From contig JACQZN010000016.1 of NCBI GenBank assembly GCA_016213845.1, positions 1 to 64,000 on the forward strand: a stretch of DNA of 64,000 bases, in the 5' to 3' direction. The stretch's first letter is position 1. The number at the start of each line of letters is the position of its first letter. The notes below the pieces were generated by a model. That model was not told the DNA's origin. It did not search any database and saw only the letters and a program-made list of their open reading frames with translations. Source of the stretch: Candidatus Wallbacteria bacterium (GTDB lineage: Bacteria > Muiribacteriota > UBA6191 > JACPRK01). Positions 1-8,045 of the stretch are shown here, piece after piece. Both the position numbers and the translations under genes were made by a program.

Positions 1-771
1 CTGGAGCGGGAGCACCTGGCCGAAGAGGCGAAGTCGGCGGCGCTCAGGGCCCGCACCGAGGAGATGCGCAGCTCGATCCTCACGGCGGTGTCGCACGACC
101 TGCGGACGCCGCTGGCCGTGATCACGGGCGCGGCCACGACGTTGCGCGACACGACTTCCGAGCTGCCGCGCGAACAGCGCCGCGAGCTGCTCGAGTCGAT
201 CTGCGAGGAGACGCGCCGGATGGAGCGGCTGGTGCGCAACCTGCTCGACATGACGCGCCTGGCCTCCGGGGCCCTCGAGGTAAGCCGGGAGTGGGTGCCG
301 CTCGAAGAGGTCGTGGGGTCTGCGCTCACACGGTTGGAGTCGTCGCTGCTGAACAGGGCCGTGACGGCGCGCTTCCCGCCCGAGTTGCCGTTGCTGGCCG
401 TCGATCCGGTGCTGATGGAGCAGGTGTTCGTGAACCTGGTCGAAAACGCCGTGAAGTACTCCCCGGCCGGCAGCCCGATCGAGCTGGGCGCCCGACGCGA
501 AACCGACGCGGTCGTCGTCGAGGTGCTGGATCGCGGGATCGGGTTGCCGCCTGGCACCGAGGAACGCGTCTTCGAGAAGTTCTACCGGGGCCAGCACCCA
601 GGCGTTGTGGGCGCGGGGCTGGGGCTGTCGGTCTCGCTTGGCATCGTGCAGGCCCATGGCGGTACGCTGACGGCCAGCTCGCGGGCCGGCGGCGGCGCCT
701 GCTTCACGGTCTGGCTACCGGTCAAGCGCGAGCCGCCGCCCGTGCCCGAGGAAGCGGAGATGGTGCCTTGA
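1..771 (+). CDS. kdpD: KdpD-like sensor histidine kinase, C-terminal part
   Basis: The gene is open at the left window edge, so only the kinase core (about 256 residues) is visible. The reading frame is open from base 1; the first ATG, at 64, is internal. An H-box (SHDLRTPL) with the phospho-accepting His lies near the start, followed by an N-box (NLVENAVKYSP), a G1 box (DRGIGLP) and a G2 box (GAGLGLSVSLGIVQAHGG). The spacing and the sequence around the H-box match the KdpD family, which senses K+ limitation or turgor and phosphorylates KdpE to induce the KdpFABC potassium pump. The N-terminal Usp/KdpD sensor and the membrane segments lie outside the window. The stop overlaps the next gene's TTG start (TTGA), so the pair is translationally coupled. 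Other KdpD-like hybrid kinases are possible, but the kdpE-like neighbour supports this call. Confidence 0.9.
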   Translation: MEREHLAEEAKSAALRARTEEMRSSILTAVSHDLRTPLAVITGAATTLRDTTSELPREQRRELLESICEETRRMERLVRNLLDMTRLASGALEVSREWVPLEEVVGSALTRLESSLLNRAVTARFPPELPLLAVDPVLMEQVFVNLVENAVKYSPAGSPIELGARRETDAVVVEVLDRGIGLPPGTEERVFEKFYRGQHPGVVGAGLGLSVSLGIVQAHGGTLTASSRAGGGACFTVWLPVKREPPPVPEEAEMVP

Positions 772-1478
772 GCCAACCCGAAGACGCTGCAGGCCCCCTG
801 GTTCTGCTGGTCGAGGACGAGCGCGAGATGCGCCGGTTCCTGCGCGCGTCCCTCGTCTCACACGGCTACCGGCTGGTCGAGGCCTCGACTGCGGCCGAAG
901 CGATGCCGCTGGCCACGAGCCACAATCCGGAGGTCGTGCTGCTCGACCTGGGGCTGCCGGATGGGGACGGGATGGAGCTGATCGCGAGGCTTCGGGAGTG
1001 GATGCGCGCGCCGATCATCGTGCTGTCGGCCAGAGGCCGGGAGGCCGACAAGGTCGAGGCGCTCGACGCCGGCGCCGACGACTACGTCACGAAGCCGTTC
1101 GGGGTCGACGAGTTGCTGGCCCGGCTGCGCGTGGCCCTGCGCCATTCCAGCCAGGGCGCCGTGACCTCGGAGCCGATCCTGGAAGCCGGGCCGCTCAGAG
1201 TCGACCTGGCGCGCCGGCTCACCACTCTGGGCGAGCGCGAGGTGCGTCTCACACCGATCGAGTACCGGCTGCTGGTCTACCTGCTCCAGAACGCCGGGAA
1301 GGTATTGACGCACCGCCAGCTCCTCAAGGAGGTCTGGGGCCCCGTCCATGCCCGTGAGACGCACTACCTTCGCGTCTACATGGCCCAGCTGCGCCGCAAG
1401 CTCGAGGACGATCCCGCCCGGCCGAAGCTGTTGCTCACGGAACCCGGCGTCGGCTACCGTCTGCGCGAAGGCGAATGA
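768..1478 (+). CDS. kdpE: KdpE-like OmpR-family response regulator
   Basis: 236 residues if read from TTG at 768, which overlaps the kdpD stop by three bases. The N-terminal receiver has the acidic pair in LLVEDE, the phospho-acceptor Asp in VVLLDLGLPDGDG, the conserved Ser in LSAR and the Lys in YVTKPF. The C-terminal half is a winged-helix DNA-binding domain ending in the typical GVGYRLRE motif. Length and domain order are normal for OmpR/PhoB proteins. The family binds the kdp operator and activates transcription when phosphorylated. The next in-frame ATG would remove the first receiver strand, so the TTG start is preferred. The stop overlaps a possible ATG (1475) of the following gene. 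Confidence 0.9.
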   Translation: MSQPEDAAGPLVLLVEDEREMRRFLRASLVSHGYRLVEASTAAEAMPLATSHNPEVVLLDLGLPDGDGMELIARLREWMRAPIIVLSARGREADKVEALDAGADDYVTKPFGVDELLARLRVALRHSSQGAVTSEPILEAGPLRVDLARRLTTLGEREVRLTPIEYRLLVYLLQNAGKVLTHRQLLKEVWGPVHARETHYLRVYMAQLRRKLEDDPARPKLLLTEPGVGYRLREGE

Positions 1479-1504
1479 CGCTCCCGGCCGGGCGGGCGGC
1501 GTGG

Positions 1505-1510
1505 CATACT
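1505..1510 (+). promoter_or_regulatory. Putative -10 element of a leaderless promoter
   Basis: CATACT lies nine bases before the ATG at 1520, and no Shine-Dalgarno sequence intervenes. The arrangement recurs before several other genes in the window and suggests transcription starting at or next to the start codon. No clear -35 was found. Confidence 0.3.
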
Positions 1511-1519
1511 CTGAGCCCG

Positions 1520-2590
1520 ATGAGCCCTGGCGGTGAGAAACGGGGGGCGGTAGTCGTGATCGAGCGGTCCGAGACCGAGCGTGCGAGGCTGGCGCTCCAG
1601 CTCGAAGGGGCCGGTCTGCGCGTCGAAGCGAGCCAGGCGCCGTCCCAGGGGCTTGCGATGATGCGGGCGCGCAGCCCGATGGCGGCCGTGATCGGAAGCG
1701 ATCCGTCGGAGACGGAGCTGGTGTCGCTTCTGAAGGCGATCCGTCGTTATCCCGGCTGGGAGCTGCTGCCCATCTGGGTGATCGGCAGCGGGGACGGCGG
1801 GCGGGAAGCGCTCGAAGCCGGGGCCGACGGCTGGATGGAACGTGGCGCGGAGCGGGAGCTGGCGGGTCACCTCGTGCGCGCGGCCACGAGGGCCGATTCC
1901 GAGCGCAGGCTCAGGGAAGCCGAGTGTTGCGCCACTCTGAGACGGGCTGCCCGGACGATCGCGCACTACATGAGCACCCCGGCGAACATGCTCGCCATGT
2001 GCATGGAGCTGCTCATCGAGCCCTACCCCGAAGGCTCCGATGGCCGCCTGATCGGCAAGAAGATGGAGCACCAGCTGGATCGAATTCGCGAGCTGGTGCA
2101 GCGCCTGCAGGCCGTCGTCGGGCTCCAGTCCGACCCGGTCGTGGGCGATCCAGACGTGCTCCTGCTCCCGGATGTCGCATCACCCGCCAAGGGAAGCGGC
2201 GCCGGCTCCGGACGCATAAGGACTCTACTCGTGGACGACGAGCCCGATATCCGGGGATTGGTGAAGCTGGCGCTGGAGCGATCGAATCGCTTCGAAGTCG
2301 AGGAGGCCTCCAACGGCAAGGAAGCGGTCGCGGCCGCGCGGCAGCTGCATCCGGAGCTGATCGTGCTCGACCTGGTCATGCCGGTGATGGACGGGGCGGA
2401 GGCCTGCCGCGCCATTCGCGCCGACCCGGCGCTGCGCCGCACGCCGGTGATCATGCTGACGATGATGACGGGCGTCGCGGACATGGTGAGGCTCTTCGAG
2501 CTCGGCGCCTCCGGCTACCTGGTGAAGCCCTTCGACGCCGTCCGCCTGCCCGAGCAGCTCCTGCGCATCATCGACCGGCAGATCCGGTGA
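1520..2590 (+). CDS. Two-receiver signalling protein with degenerate N-terminal receiver
   Basis: 356 residues from the ATG at 1520; an alternative ATG at 1475 overlaps the kdpE stop and would add 15 residues unlike a receiver. Residues about 8-120 fold like a receiver, but the acidic pair is replaced (VIERSE) and the acceptor-Asp strand is not conserved. A middle helical stretch contains a His in TIAHYMSTP that resembles a histidine-kinase dimerisation helix, but there is no ATPase domain. The C-terminal receiver is complete: LLVDDE acidic pair, Asp in IVLDLVMPVMDG and Lys in YLVKPF. There is no DNA-binding output domain. It is probably a phosphorelay adaptor working with a kinase, perhaps the upstream KdpD/KdpE pair. 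The specific partner is inference. Confidence 0.75.
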   Translation: MSPGGEKRGAVVVIERSETERARLALQLEGAGLRVEASQAPSQGLAMMRARSPMAAVIGSDPSETELVSLLKAIRRYPGWELLPIWVIGSGDGGREALEAGADGWMERGAERELAGHLVRAATRADSERRLREAECCATLRRAARTIAHYMSTPANMLAMCMELLIEPYPEGSDGRLIGKKMEHQLDRIRELVQRLQAVVGLQSDPVVGDPDVLLLPDVASPAKGSGAGSGRIRTLLVDDEPDIRGLVKLALERSNRFEVEEASNGKEAVAAARQLHPELIVLDLVMPVMDGAEACRAIRADPALRRTPVIMLTMMTGVADMVRLFELGASGYLVKPFDAVRLPEQLLRIIDRQIR

Positions 2591-2634
2591 CGGGATTAGT
2601 CCGGTAAGTCCAGTGGGCGCCGTGGCAAAGCACT

Positions 2635-2659
2635 CGTGGCGTCAGCCTGTACGGGGTTT
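2635..2659 (+). repeat. Copy 1 of a dispersed 25-bp repeat (diverged)
   Basis: This differs at three positions from the 25-bp sequence shared exactly by 9471-9495 (opposite strand) and 29077-29101. It lies in the intergenic region before the RiPP operon. Confidence 0.5.
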
Positions 2660-2689
2660 TCCATCCCGTAGGTTTGCTTTGAGTTCCAC

Positions 2690-2718
2690 TGGCCAAGGAA
2701 GCTGAACCATGCTAACCT
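2690..2718 (+). promoter_or_regulatory. Possible promoter of the lasso-like operon
   Basis: TGGCCA (2690-2695) and TAACCT (2713-2718) are separated by 17 bases. A TG dinucleotide one base before the -10 gives an extended -10. The -35 matches consensus at four of six positions and the -10 at three. It is about 50 bases upstream of the precursor start. The strength is unknown. Confidence 0.3.
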
Positions 2719-2767
2719 CACCGGATAGTCGAGAAAGCGACGCCAACTCGAGAGATTGGGAGGGCAG

Positions 2768-2932
2768 ATGAAGAAGCCGGACCAGACTCAATCCGAACTG
2801 ACGCCGATTCCAGCGGACATCGGGGATTCGCGCCAGGAGTATCACGCCCCCGAGCTCATGGACCTGGGCAAGACGGGTGACCTTGTCCAATCCGCCTTTA
2901 CAACCACAGGGAGTGACGCGGGCTATTCCTGA
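2768..2932 (+). CDS. Lasso-type RiPP precursor peptide
   Basis: 54 residues, with a ribosome binding site (GGGAGGG, 2758-2764) just before the ATG. Residues 25-40 read YHAPELMDLGKTGDLV and fit the lasso leader pattern YxxPxLxxxGxxxxLT, with Val replacing Thr. This motif is what the PqqD-like RRE recognises in lasso systems. The region after it (residues 42-54) is short and rich in Thr, Ser and Gly. If Ser42 is core residue 1, Asp50 is core residue 9; if Ala43 is residue 1, Asp50 is residue 8. Either spacing could form a macrolactam ring, leaving only a four-residue tail (AGYS). The last residue is Ser, the residue phosphorylated by the HprK-like kinases found in some lasso clusters. Direct adjacency to B1, C and kinase genes makes the assignment strong. 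The exact core boundary is inferred. Confidence 0.85.
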   Translation: MKKPDQTQSELTPIPADIGDSRQEYHAPELMDLGKTGDLVQSAFTTTGSDAGYS

Positions 2933-3203
2933 GCCGACTGGGTTGCAGGTATTCTCGCGCAAGCCGGGTGTCCTGTGGACCGACCTGGACACTCACGTGG
3001 CGTTGCTCGACCTCACGGCGGATCGTTTCTTCGAGGCCAACGCCGTCGGCGCCGTCATCTGGAAGCTGCTAGAGGAGCCACGTTCGATATCCGCCCTCGT
3101 CGCGCACATCAGTGCCCACTTTCGTGTGGACCGAGATCGATGCGATAAAGACGTGCAGAGGTTCCTTGAAGCACTGAGGGGCGCCGGTCTGCTCGAGCAA
3201 TAG
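2913..3203 (+). CDS. PqqD-like RiPP recognition element (lasso B1-type)
   Basis: About 96 residues from GTG at 2913, overlapping the 3' end of the precursor. An earlier GTG (2877) and a later TTG (2943) are also possible, so the start is uncertain. The body shows the PqqD fold pattern: a short beta hairpin (GVLWTDLDTHVALLDLTAD), a stretch ending in NAVGAVIWKLL, and a winged-helix region ending in FLEALRGAGLLEQ. In lasso biosynthesis the stand-alone B1 protein binds the precursor leader and presents it to the B2 peptidase and the C synthetase. It lies between precursor and C gene, as in split-B lasso clusters. No separate B2 gene was found nearby. Confidence 0.85.
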   Translation: MTRAIPEPTGLQVFSRKPGVLWTDLDTHVALLDLTADRFFEANAVGAVIWKLLEEPRSISALVAHISAHFRVDRDRCDKDVQRFLEALRGAGLLEQ

Positions 3204-3211
3204 GGAGTCGG

Positions 3212-5083
3212 ATGCGCTCGTTCGCCGGTATCATCCGCTACGACGGCGAGGATGTCCCTGAGGCATGGTTGCAAGGCGTCGCGGGCCGCTGTGGTGAAGC
3301 GAGGCAGACGACTCGAATCGTGCTGGACGGGTCGGCCGCCTTTGTAGAGTATGGACGAGGGCGACGCTCCGAGGGCACCCACCCCGGGGGCGAAGGACCG
3401 GTCGATTCCCCAACGGGGGAGGAAAACGGAGTCTTCTTGTTCAGCGGGCGCATTGACAATGGCGACGCGGCTGTTGCCCATGCCCAGTGGGGTGACGACT
3501 GCGCAGAGCACCTGCTCGGCGAGTTTGCCCTGGCACATTGGGATTCGAGGAAGCGCCGGCTGCTGCTGGGACGCGACCGGCTGGGCATGCGGGCCGTGTA
3601 CTACCATCAGTCCGAATCGTTGTTCGCATTCGGCACCGAGCTCCGGGATCTGCTGGCGCTGCCTTTCATGCCCCGCGACTTGCGAGACGAGTCGCTCGTC
3701 GACTTCTTGCGACGCGATGGGTCCAGTCCGGCGGGCACGACCTTCTATCAGTCGATTCGGCTGCTGCCGAGCGCACACCGGCTGATACTGGATGGAGCCA
3801 AGGCGGCAGTTCACCAGTACTGGAAGCCGCCCGGGCTCCCCCCCGCCTGTAGCCCGTGCGACAGGGATTTCGCCTACGAATTGCGCGAACTGGTGACCGC
3901 CGCGGTCGAAACCCGGCTTCGCGATGGCAAGACAATCGCCGTGCATTTGAGCGGCGGGCTCGACTCGTCGTCGGTCGCGTGCATCGCCGCACGTTACCTC
4001 AAACGCAAGGGTCGGCGGTTGCTCGCCATCTGTTCGGTGCTCCCCGGGGGCTACGACGGACCGGAGTCCGACGAACGCCTGTTTGTGAATGCCGTCCTCG
4101 AACAGGAGAACAATATCGACCCGGTCTGGATAGAGCCTCCGCTCGACCGGCATCCGTTTGCCGCGGCAAGCCGCTGGTTCGAGACGCTGGGACAGCCTGT
4201 GTCGAGCACGGTTTCGCATATCGAGGAGCTGCTCGGTGAGGCAGGCCGGGCCCATGGGGTGGACGTGGTGCTCAGCGGGTTCGGTGGCGATCTGTTCGTC
4301 TCTTGCTCGGGCTCCAACAGCGCGCTGGAGCTGCTGCGCCGTGGCGAGTGGCGCCCGGCGGTCTCCTTGCTGCGAGTGTTGCGTGGCGTTCAGGGAACGA
4401 GCTGGCCGCGACTGCTGGCGCGAGAGATCGCAAGGCCGCTGCTGAACACCGTCCGCTACCACCTCGACATCGGCCGGAAACCTGACAGAGACTGCGTGCA
4501 GCCGGGACTTGCCAGTCGGGTGGACGCGCGCCGGGGCCTGCGCGGACGAGGCTGGTCGGCGGAAATGGCGTGCGCAGGCCCTCATCGAGTCATGCAGTCC
4601 GTCGCTCAGCCCGGACGGGTCGAGCGTGTACTGGTCCAGCTCACCCGGGTGTTCGACCAGGAGTTCGACCAGGCGCTCAGGTTCCCGCTGCTGGACTCGC
4701 GGATTGTCGACTTCATGCTGGAACTACCGGCTGATCAGCTTCAGCGAGACGGCTGGCAGAGAAGCGTGATGCGGCGCGCCATGCGGGGCATTCTGCCTGA
4801 GCTGATCCGGACGCGGAGAGACAAGGGCGGCGCGTTCGATCCGGCCCTGATGTCCCGGATTGTCGCTCGGCGCCAAGCATTGACCGATTGGGCGTGTGAC
4901 CGCGATCGGCAAGCCGGCTGGCGAGTGGTGGACCGCGACCGGTTCCTCGAGGTCCTTTCCAGCGTCGAGAGAGCCCCGCGCTGCCGATGGCGACCGGAGG
5001 TCTTCGAAGTCGTGGTCCTCGGCGGACTGATGGCTCGCTTCTTAGAGTGGCACGCCCGATTGCCCCAGCGCCATCCGTCATGA
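3212..5083 (+). CDS. Asparagine-synthetase-like lasso macrolactam synthetase (C protein)
   Basis: 623 residues with a Shine-Dalgarno (GGGAG) before the ATG. The N-terminal glutamine-amidotransferase-like domain begins MRSFAGIIRYDG and lacks the catalytic Cys2 of true asparagine synthetases, as in lasso cyclases. It retains the family signature GRDRLGMRAVYY. The ATP-pyrophosphatase domain has the P-loop SGGLDSSS at about residues 246-253, used to adenylate a side-chain carboxylate. In lasso systems this enzyme activates the Asp/Glu of the core and closes the isopeptide ring onto the core N-terminus. The stop overlaps the ATG of the following kinase gene (ATGA). Its position between RRE and kinase genes supports the lasso role over asparagine synthesis. 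Confidence 0.88.
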   Translation: MRSFAGIIRYDGEDVPEAWLQGVAGRCGEARQTTRIVLDGSAAFVEYGRGRRSEGTHPGGEGPVDSPTGEENGVFLFSGRIDNGDAAVAHAQWGDDCAEHLLGEFALAHWDSRKRRLLLGRDRLGMRAVYYHQSESLFAFGTELRDLLALPFMPRDLRDESLVDFLRRDGSSPAGTTFYQSIRLLPSAHRLILDGAKAAVHQYWKPPGLPPACSPCDRDFAYELRELVTAAVETRLRDGKTIAVHLSGGLDSSSVACIAARYLKRKGRRLLAICSVLPGGYDGPESDERLFVNAVLEQENNIDPVWIEPPLDRHPFAAASRWFETLGQPVSSTVSHIEELLGEAGRAHGVDVVLSGFGGDLFVSCSGSNSALELLRRGEWRPAVSLLRVLRGVQGTSWPRLLAREIARPLLNTVRYHLDIGRKPDRDCVQPGLASRVDARRGLRGRGWSAEMACAGPHRVMQSVAQPGRVERVLVQLTRVFDQEFDQALRFPLLDSRIVDFMLELPADQLQRDGWQRSVMRRAMRGILPELIRTRRDKGGAFDPALMSRIVARRQALTDWACDRDRQAGWRVVDRDRFLEVLSSVERAPRCRWRPEVFEVVVLGGLMARFLEWHARLPQRHPS

Positions 5084-6012
5084 ACAGGCACTACTCCCGG
5101 CTCTACGGGTTGGCGATCGAGAGCCCCTTTCCTCTGACGGGCAGCCGGCGAACGCGATCGCCCGAGAGCGCCGCGGACCTCGTCGTCGAATGGCAGCCGG
5201 AAGCGCACTGGTCCGAGGGCTACTGGCGCCTCATTCTGCCTTTCACCCCGCCCGCAGGCCCGGCCATTGCCGACGCCGCCGATGGCAGTGCGCTCATTTC
5301 GTGGCCTGGGCATCTCGAGTTCGTCATCAGCCCGCGGCGCGACCACATCCTGATCCTCTCAGGCGAAGCCAAGCTGGCCGTCGCCCCCGTTGTCCTCGTG
5401 GGTCTCGTACTGGGGTACCTCCTGCACTTGCGCGGAGTCCTGTGTCTCCATGGGTCGGTGCTGGCTCGGAATGGCCGAGCCATCGGGATCCTGGGCGATA
5501 GTGGCGCGGGAAAATCGACCGTCGCGACGGCGCTCATACGGAACGGGGCGACCCTGGTATCGGATGATCTACTTGCAGTGTCTGCCTCCGAAGCAGGCGT
5601 GTGCGCCGAGTATGGAGGCGCCGCAGTCCGGCTCGAGCTCGCGACCGCCAAGCAACTTCTCGAGCGTGACGCCACCCTGGTTCGGATGCCGCGCGGCAAC
5701 AAGCTGTTCTGGGAAGTGCCGTCCCCCGGCGGGGTTGTCGCAACGGACCCAACACCGATTCCCCTGAGCGCGCTCTATGTTCTGAAGCCTTGCACCACTG
5801 CCGGCGGGGCAACCATCGATAGCCCTTCGTCGAGCGCGCAAGCGCTGCAGATGCTGACGGCTGCATGGTATCCACCGGGTCTGCTTCGATTACTCACACG
5901 GGAGCGATTGGAACAGTTGCAAAAACTCGCCGCGAAACTTCCGGTGAGCGCGATCCATTATGAGAAGGATTGGGCGAGCTTGCCGAACCTCGTCGAGATC
6001 CTGAACCGATGA
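5080..6012 (+). CDS. HPr-kinase-like RiPP tailoring kinase
   Basis: 310 residues from the ATG at 5080, which overlaps the C-gene stop by four bases. A P-loop (GDSGAGKST) lies at about residues 137-145, and LVSDDLLAV follows about 20 residues later, matching the HprK/P catalytic fold. The N-terminal 120 residues resemble the domain of stand-alone HprK-like proteins in RiPP clusters rather than the HprK N-domain of the sugar-PTS regulator. Homologues in lasso clusters such as paeninodin's phosphorylate the C-terminal Ser of the precursor. The precursor here ends in Ser, so that reaction is the likely function; it is inferred, not shown. The stop overlaps the ATG of the next gene (ATGA), indicating tight coupling. 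Confidence 0.85.
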   Translation: MNRHYSRLYGLAIESPFPLTGSRRTRSPESAADLVVEWQPEAHWSEGYWRLILPFTPPAGPAIADAADGSALISWPGHLEFVISPRRDHILILSGEAKLAVAPVVLVGLVLGYLLHLRGVLCLHGSVLARNGRAIGILGDSGAGKSTVATALIRNGATLVSDDLLAVSASEAGVCAEYGGAAVRLELATAKQLLERDATLVRMPRGNKLFWEVPSPGGVVATDPTPIPLSALYVLKPCTTAGGATIDSPSSSAQALQMLTAAWYPPGLLRLLTRERLEQLQKLAAKLPVSAIHYEKDWASLPNLVEILNR

Positions 6013-8045
6013 CGAGCCTGGCTCCGATCCTGGAATTCGTACTGTCCGAGCGATCGTGGCCTCCGGCAGCGAGGGTCGCACGCTTGGCGGATTGCCTGCC
6101 ACCCGTCGCGTGCGCCGGTCTGGAATTCTCGCTGACCCATGAAGGTCGCGTCGATTTCCAGCAGCGAATTCGCGCTCGAGAGATGACTCGCCTCCGCCGC
6201 TGGCTGGAAGGCCTCCCGGAGCTCGGACGCGCGAGTGACGACTCCCCCTGGTCGAAGTTGAGCCGGTTTTGCGCTTCCAGTGGATCTGGAGGCGAAGTCG
6301 AGGAGCTTTGGTTAGAGCTCGACGACAGCGGAGGGGCCGATCCGTTGCCGCCGCTTTGCGTGTTCGTTCGGCTGGCCGCGGCGCTGCCGTCGAATGCGCT
6401 TCCCGACGGAGTACCGGACGTCCTGAATCGGTTCGGCGTGGAACTGGAGCCAGGCCATCTCTGCACCCTGACCCGTTGCATTGCCTCCTGTGGGTCGGTC
6501 GGTCGGATTTCACATGTGGGAGTCATGCTGTCTCGTCCCACAGCGCCTTTGCGGGTGATAGTCGAGCACCTTCCCTGTGACGACATCTTGCCGTTTCTAG
6601 AGCGAGTCGACTGGCGCGGGCCAATGGACACTGCCCGGGAGTGGCTCGATTCGCTCTTCGTCTACTCGGATCGCATTCGCCTGGCGCTGACGCTGGGGGA
6701 GACTGTCAGCCCATCGTTGGGTTTCGAGTGCTTCCTCGGATCCCCCGATCTGCCGGACCCGCGCTGGAACGGCTTCCTGGACCACCTCGTGGAGCGTGAG
6801 CTCTGTTCCGAGGGGCAGCGCGAGCGCGTGCTGGGATGGCCAGCCGTCTTGCTGCCGAGCTCCGTCCGCAGTCCTTGGCCGGAACGGCTGATGATCGATG
6901 CGCTGCTGGAAAGCCCGACCCAGTTGGGTTGGATCGATTGCCGGATCAGCCATGTGAAGGTCGTCTTGAATCAGGACCAGCCGCCCGCTGCCAAGGCCTA
7001 CGTAGGCTTCGTCCAGGTATGGGAGCCGCTGGCATCTGGCGGACCGCCTCTCCAGGTTCCATCGGCTCCGCGGAGAACCGGCTCACCATCCCTCGACGTG
7101 ACGATGGAGGGGGCTCTGTCCTTTCTGCTCTCCTCGCGTACCCAGGCGGGGTGGTGGACGGACTACGCCGGTTTCGACGAAGGTGTCAGCGACGAGTGGG
7201 TCACGGCCTATGTGGCCAACGCCATCGACGAGACCGGTGATTCGCGCGCACGGCAGGCCGCCAGGCGAGCGTGGTCGCTCTTGAAGCAGCGCGTACGTGA
7301 TGGCTGGGGTTGGAACTACGTGCAGCCCGCGGACGCCGATAGCACCCTGTGGGTACTGCAGTTGGCCTCACGGCTGGGCGAGCTCCAGTCTCCGCGCGCG
7401 CAGCGGGGCCTCACCTTCTTGCGACGGCACTTGCAGCCCGACGGGGGCGTCGCCACCTATCTGTCGGATCACCGTTCCGAGTGGTCGAGCCGGGCTCACG
7501 CCGATCCGCTGCCCGTCAATCCAGCCTGGTACGACGGACATACCTGCGTGACGGCTGCCTGTGCAGCCTTCGAGCCGATGGGACCAGAGCCGTTGAAAGC
7601 GCTGCGCCGCCAACAGGCGGATGACGGCAGCTGGAAAAGCTATTGGTGGCAGAGCGCGGCGTACTGCACGGCTCATGCCGCCGAAGCCCTGGCCTGCAAC
7701 GGGGCAGTGGACGACCGCGATCGGGTCGTTCGAGCTGCCGAATGGGCGCGCCATCTCCTCGACTCCGGAACCGTTACCCCGTTCGAGAGGGCGCTGACCT
7801 TGCGCGTGCTGCTTGCGCGGCCGAAGGTTGCGGACGCCTCCGAGTTGCAGCGACTCCTGAAGCCTCTGTCGGATTCCCAGGCTGCCGATGGTGGGTGGAC
7901 CAGCTCGGCCGTGCTGGCCATTCCCAATGCGGCGGGACGGGTCGTCTTGGCGCACGACCGCTTGCGACTCTTCACCACCGCAACGGTGTTGCGCACGCTC
8001 TGCCGCGTTCGAAGTTCGGAGGTCTCGAATGAACCTGTTCGATGA
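6009..8045 (+). CDS. Terpene-cyclase-like alpha/alpha-toroid protein in RiPP operon
   Basis: 678 residues from the ATG overlapping the kinase stop. I do not recognise the N-terminal 360 or so residues; they have no clear membrane segment and contain many Cys residues. The C-terminal 310 residues look like the squalene-hopene-cyclase/prenyltransferase toroid, with several QW-type turns (QPDGGVATYL, QQADDGSWKS, SQAADGGWTS). At residues 442-446 is DADST, aligned with the class II cyclase acid motif DXDD-T. The central Asp is kept, but the fourth position is Ser. It could be an active cyclase, a prenyl-modifying enzyme or a peptide-binding scaffold. Its tight position between kinase and P450 implies a role in maturing the peptide. 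It ends 17 bases inside the P450 gene. Confidence 0.7.
   Translation: MTSLAPILEFVLSERSWPPAARVARLADCLPPVACAGLEFSLTHEGRVDFQQRIRAREMTRLRRWLEGLPELGRASDDSPWSKLSRFCASSGSGGEVEELWLELDDSGGADPLPPLCVFVRLAAALPSNALPDGVPDVLNRFGVELEPGHLCTLTRCIASCGSVGRISHVGVMLSRPTAPLRVIVEHLPCDDILPFLERVDWRGPMDTAREWLDSLFVYSDRIRLALTLGETVSPSLGFECFLGSPDLPDPRWNGFLDHLVERELCSEGQRERVLGWPAVLLPSSVRSPWPERLMIDALLESPTQLGWIDCRISHVKVVLNQDQPPAAKAYVGFVQVWEPLASGGPPLQVPSAPRRTGSPSLDVTMEGALSFLLSSRTQAGWWTDYAGFDEGVSDEWVTAYVANAIDETGDSRARQAARRAWSLLKQRVRDGWGWNYVQPADADSTLWVLQLASRLGELQSPRAQRGLTFLRRHLQPDGGVATYLSDHRSEWSSRAHADPLPVNPAWYDGHTCVTAACAAFEPMGPEPLKALRRQQADDGSWKSYWWQSAAYCTAHAAEALACNGAVDDRDRVVRAAEWARHLLDSGTVTPFERALTLRVLLARPKVADASELQRLLKPLSDSQAADGGWTSSAVLAIPNAAGRVVLAHDRLRLFTTATVLRTLCRVRSSEVSNEPVR

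Noticed and set aside
291-767. Long upstream extension of the kdpE reading frame
   Set aside because: It overlaps the kinase coding sequence in another frame and its translation is Arg/Gly-rich without receiver features; receiver homology begins just after 768.
3212-5083. True asparagine synthetase
   Set aside because: The N-terminal catalytic Cys2 is absent and the gene is embedded with a lasso precursor, RRE and kinase genes.
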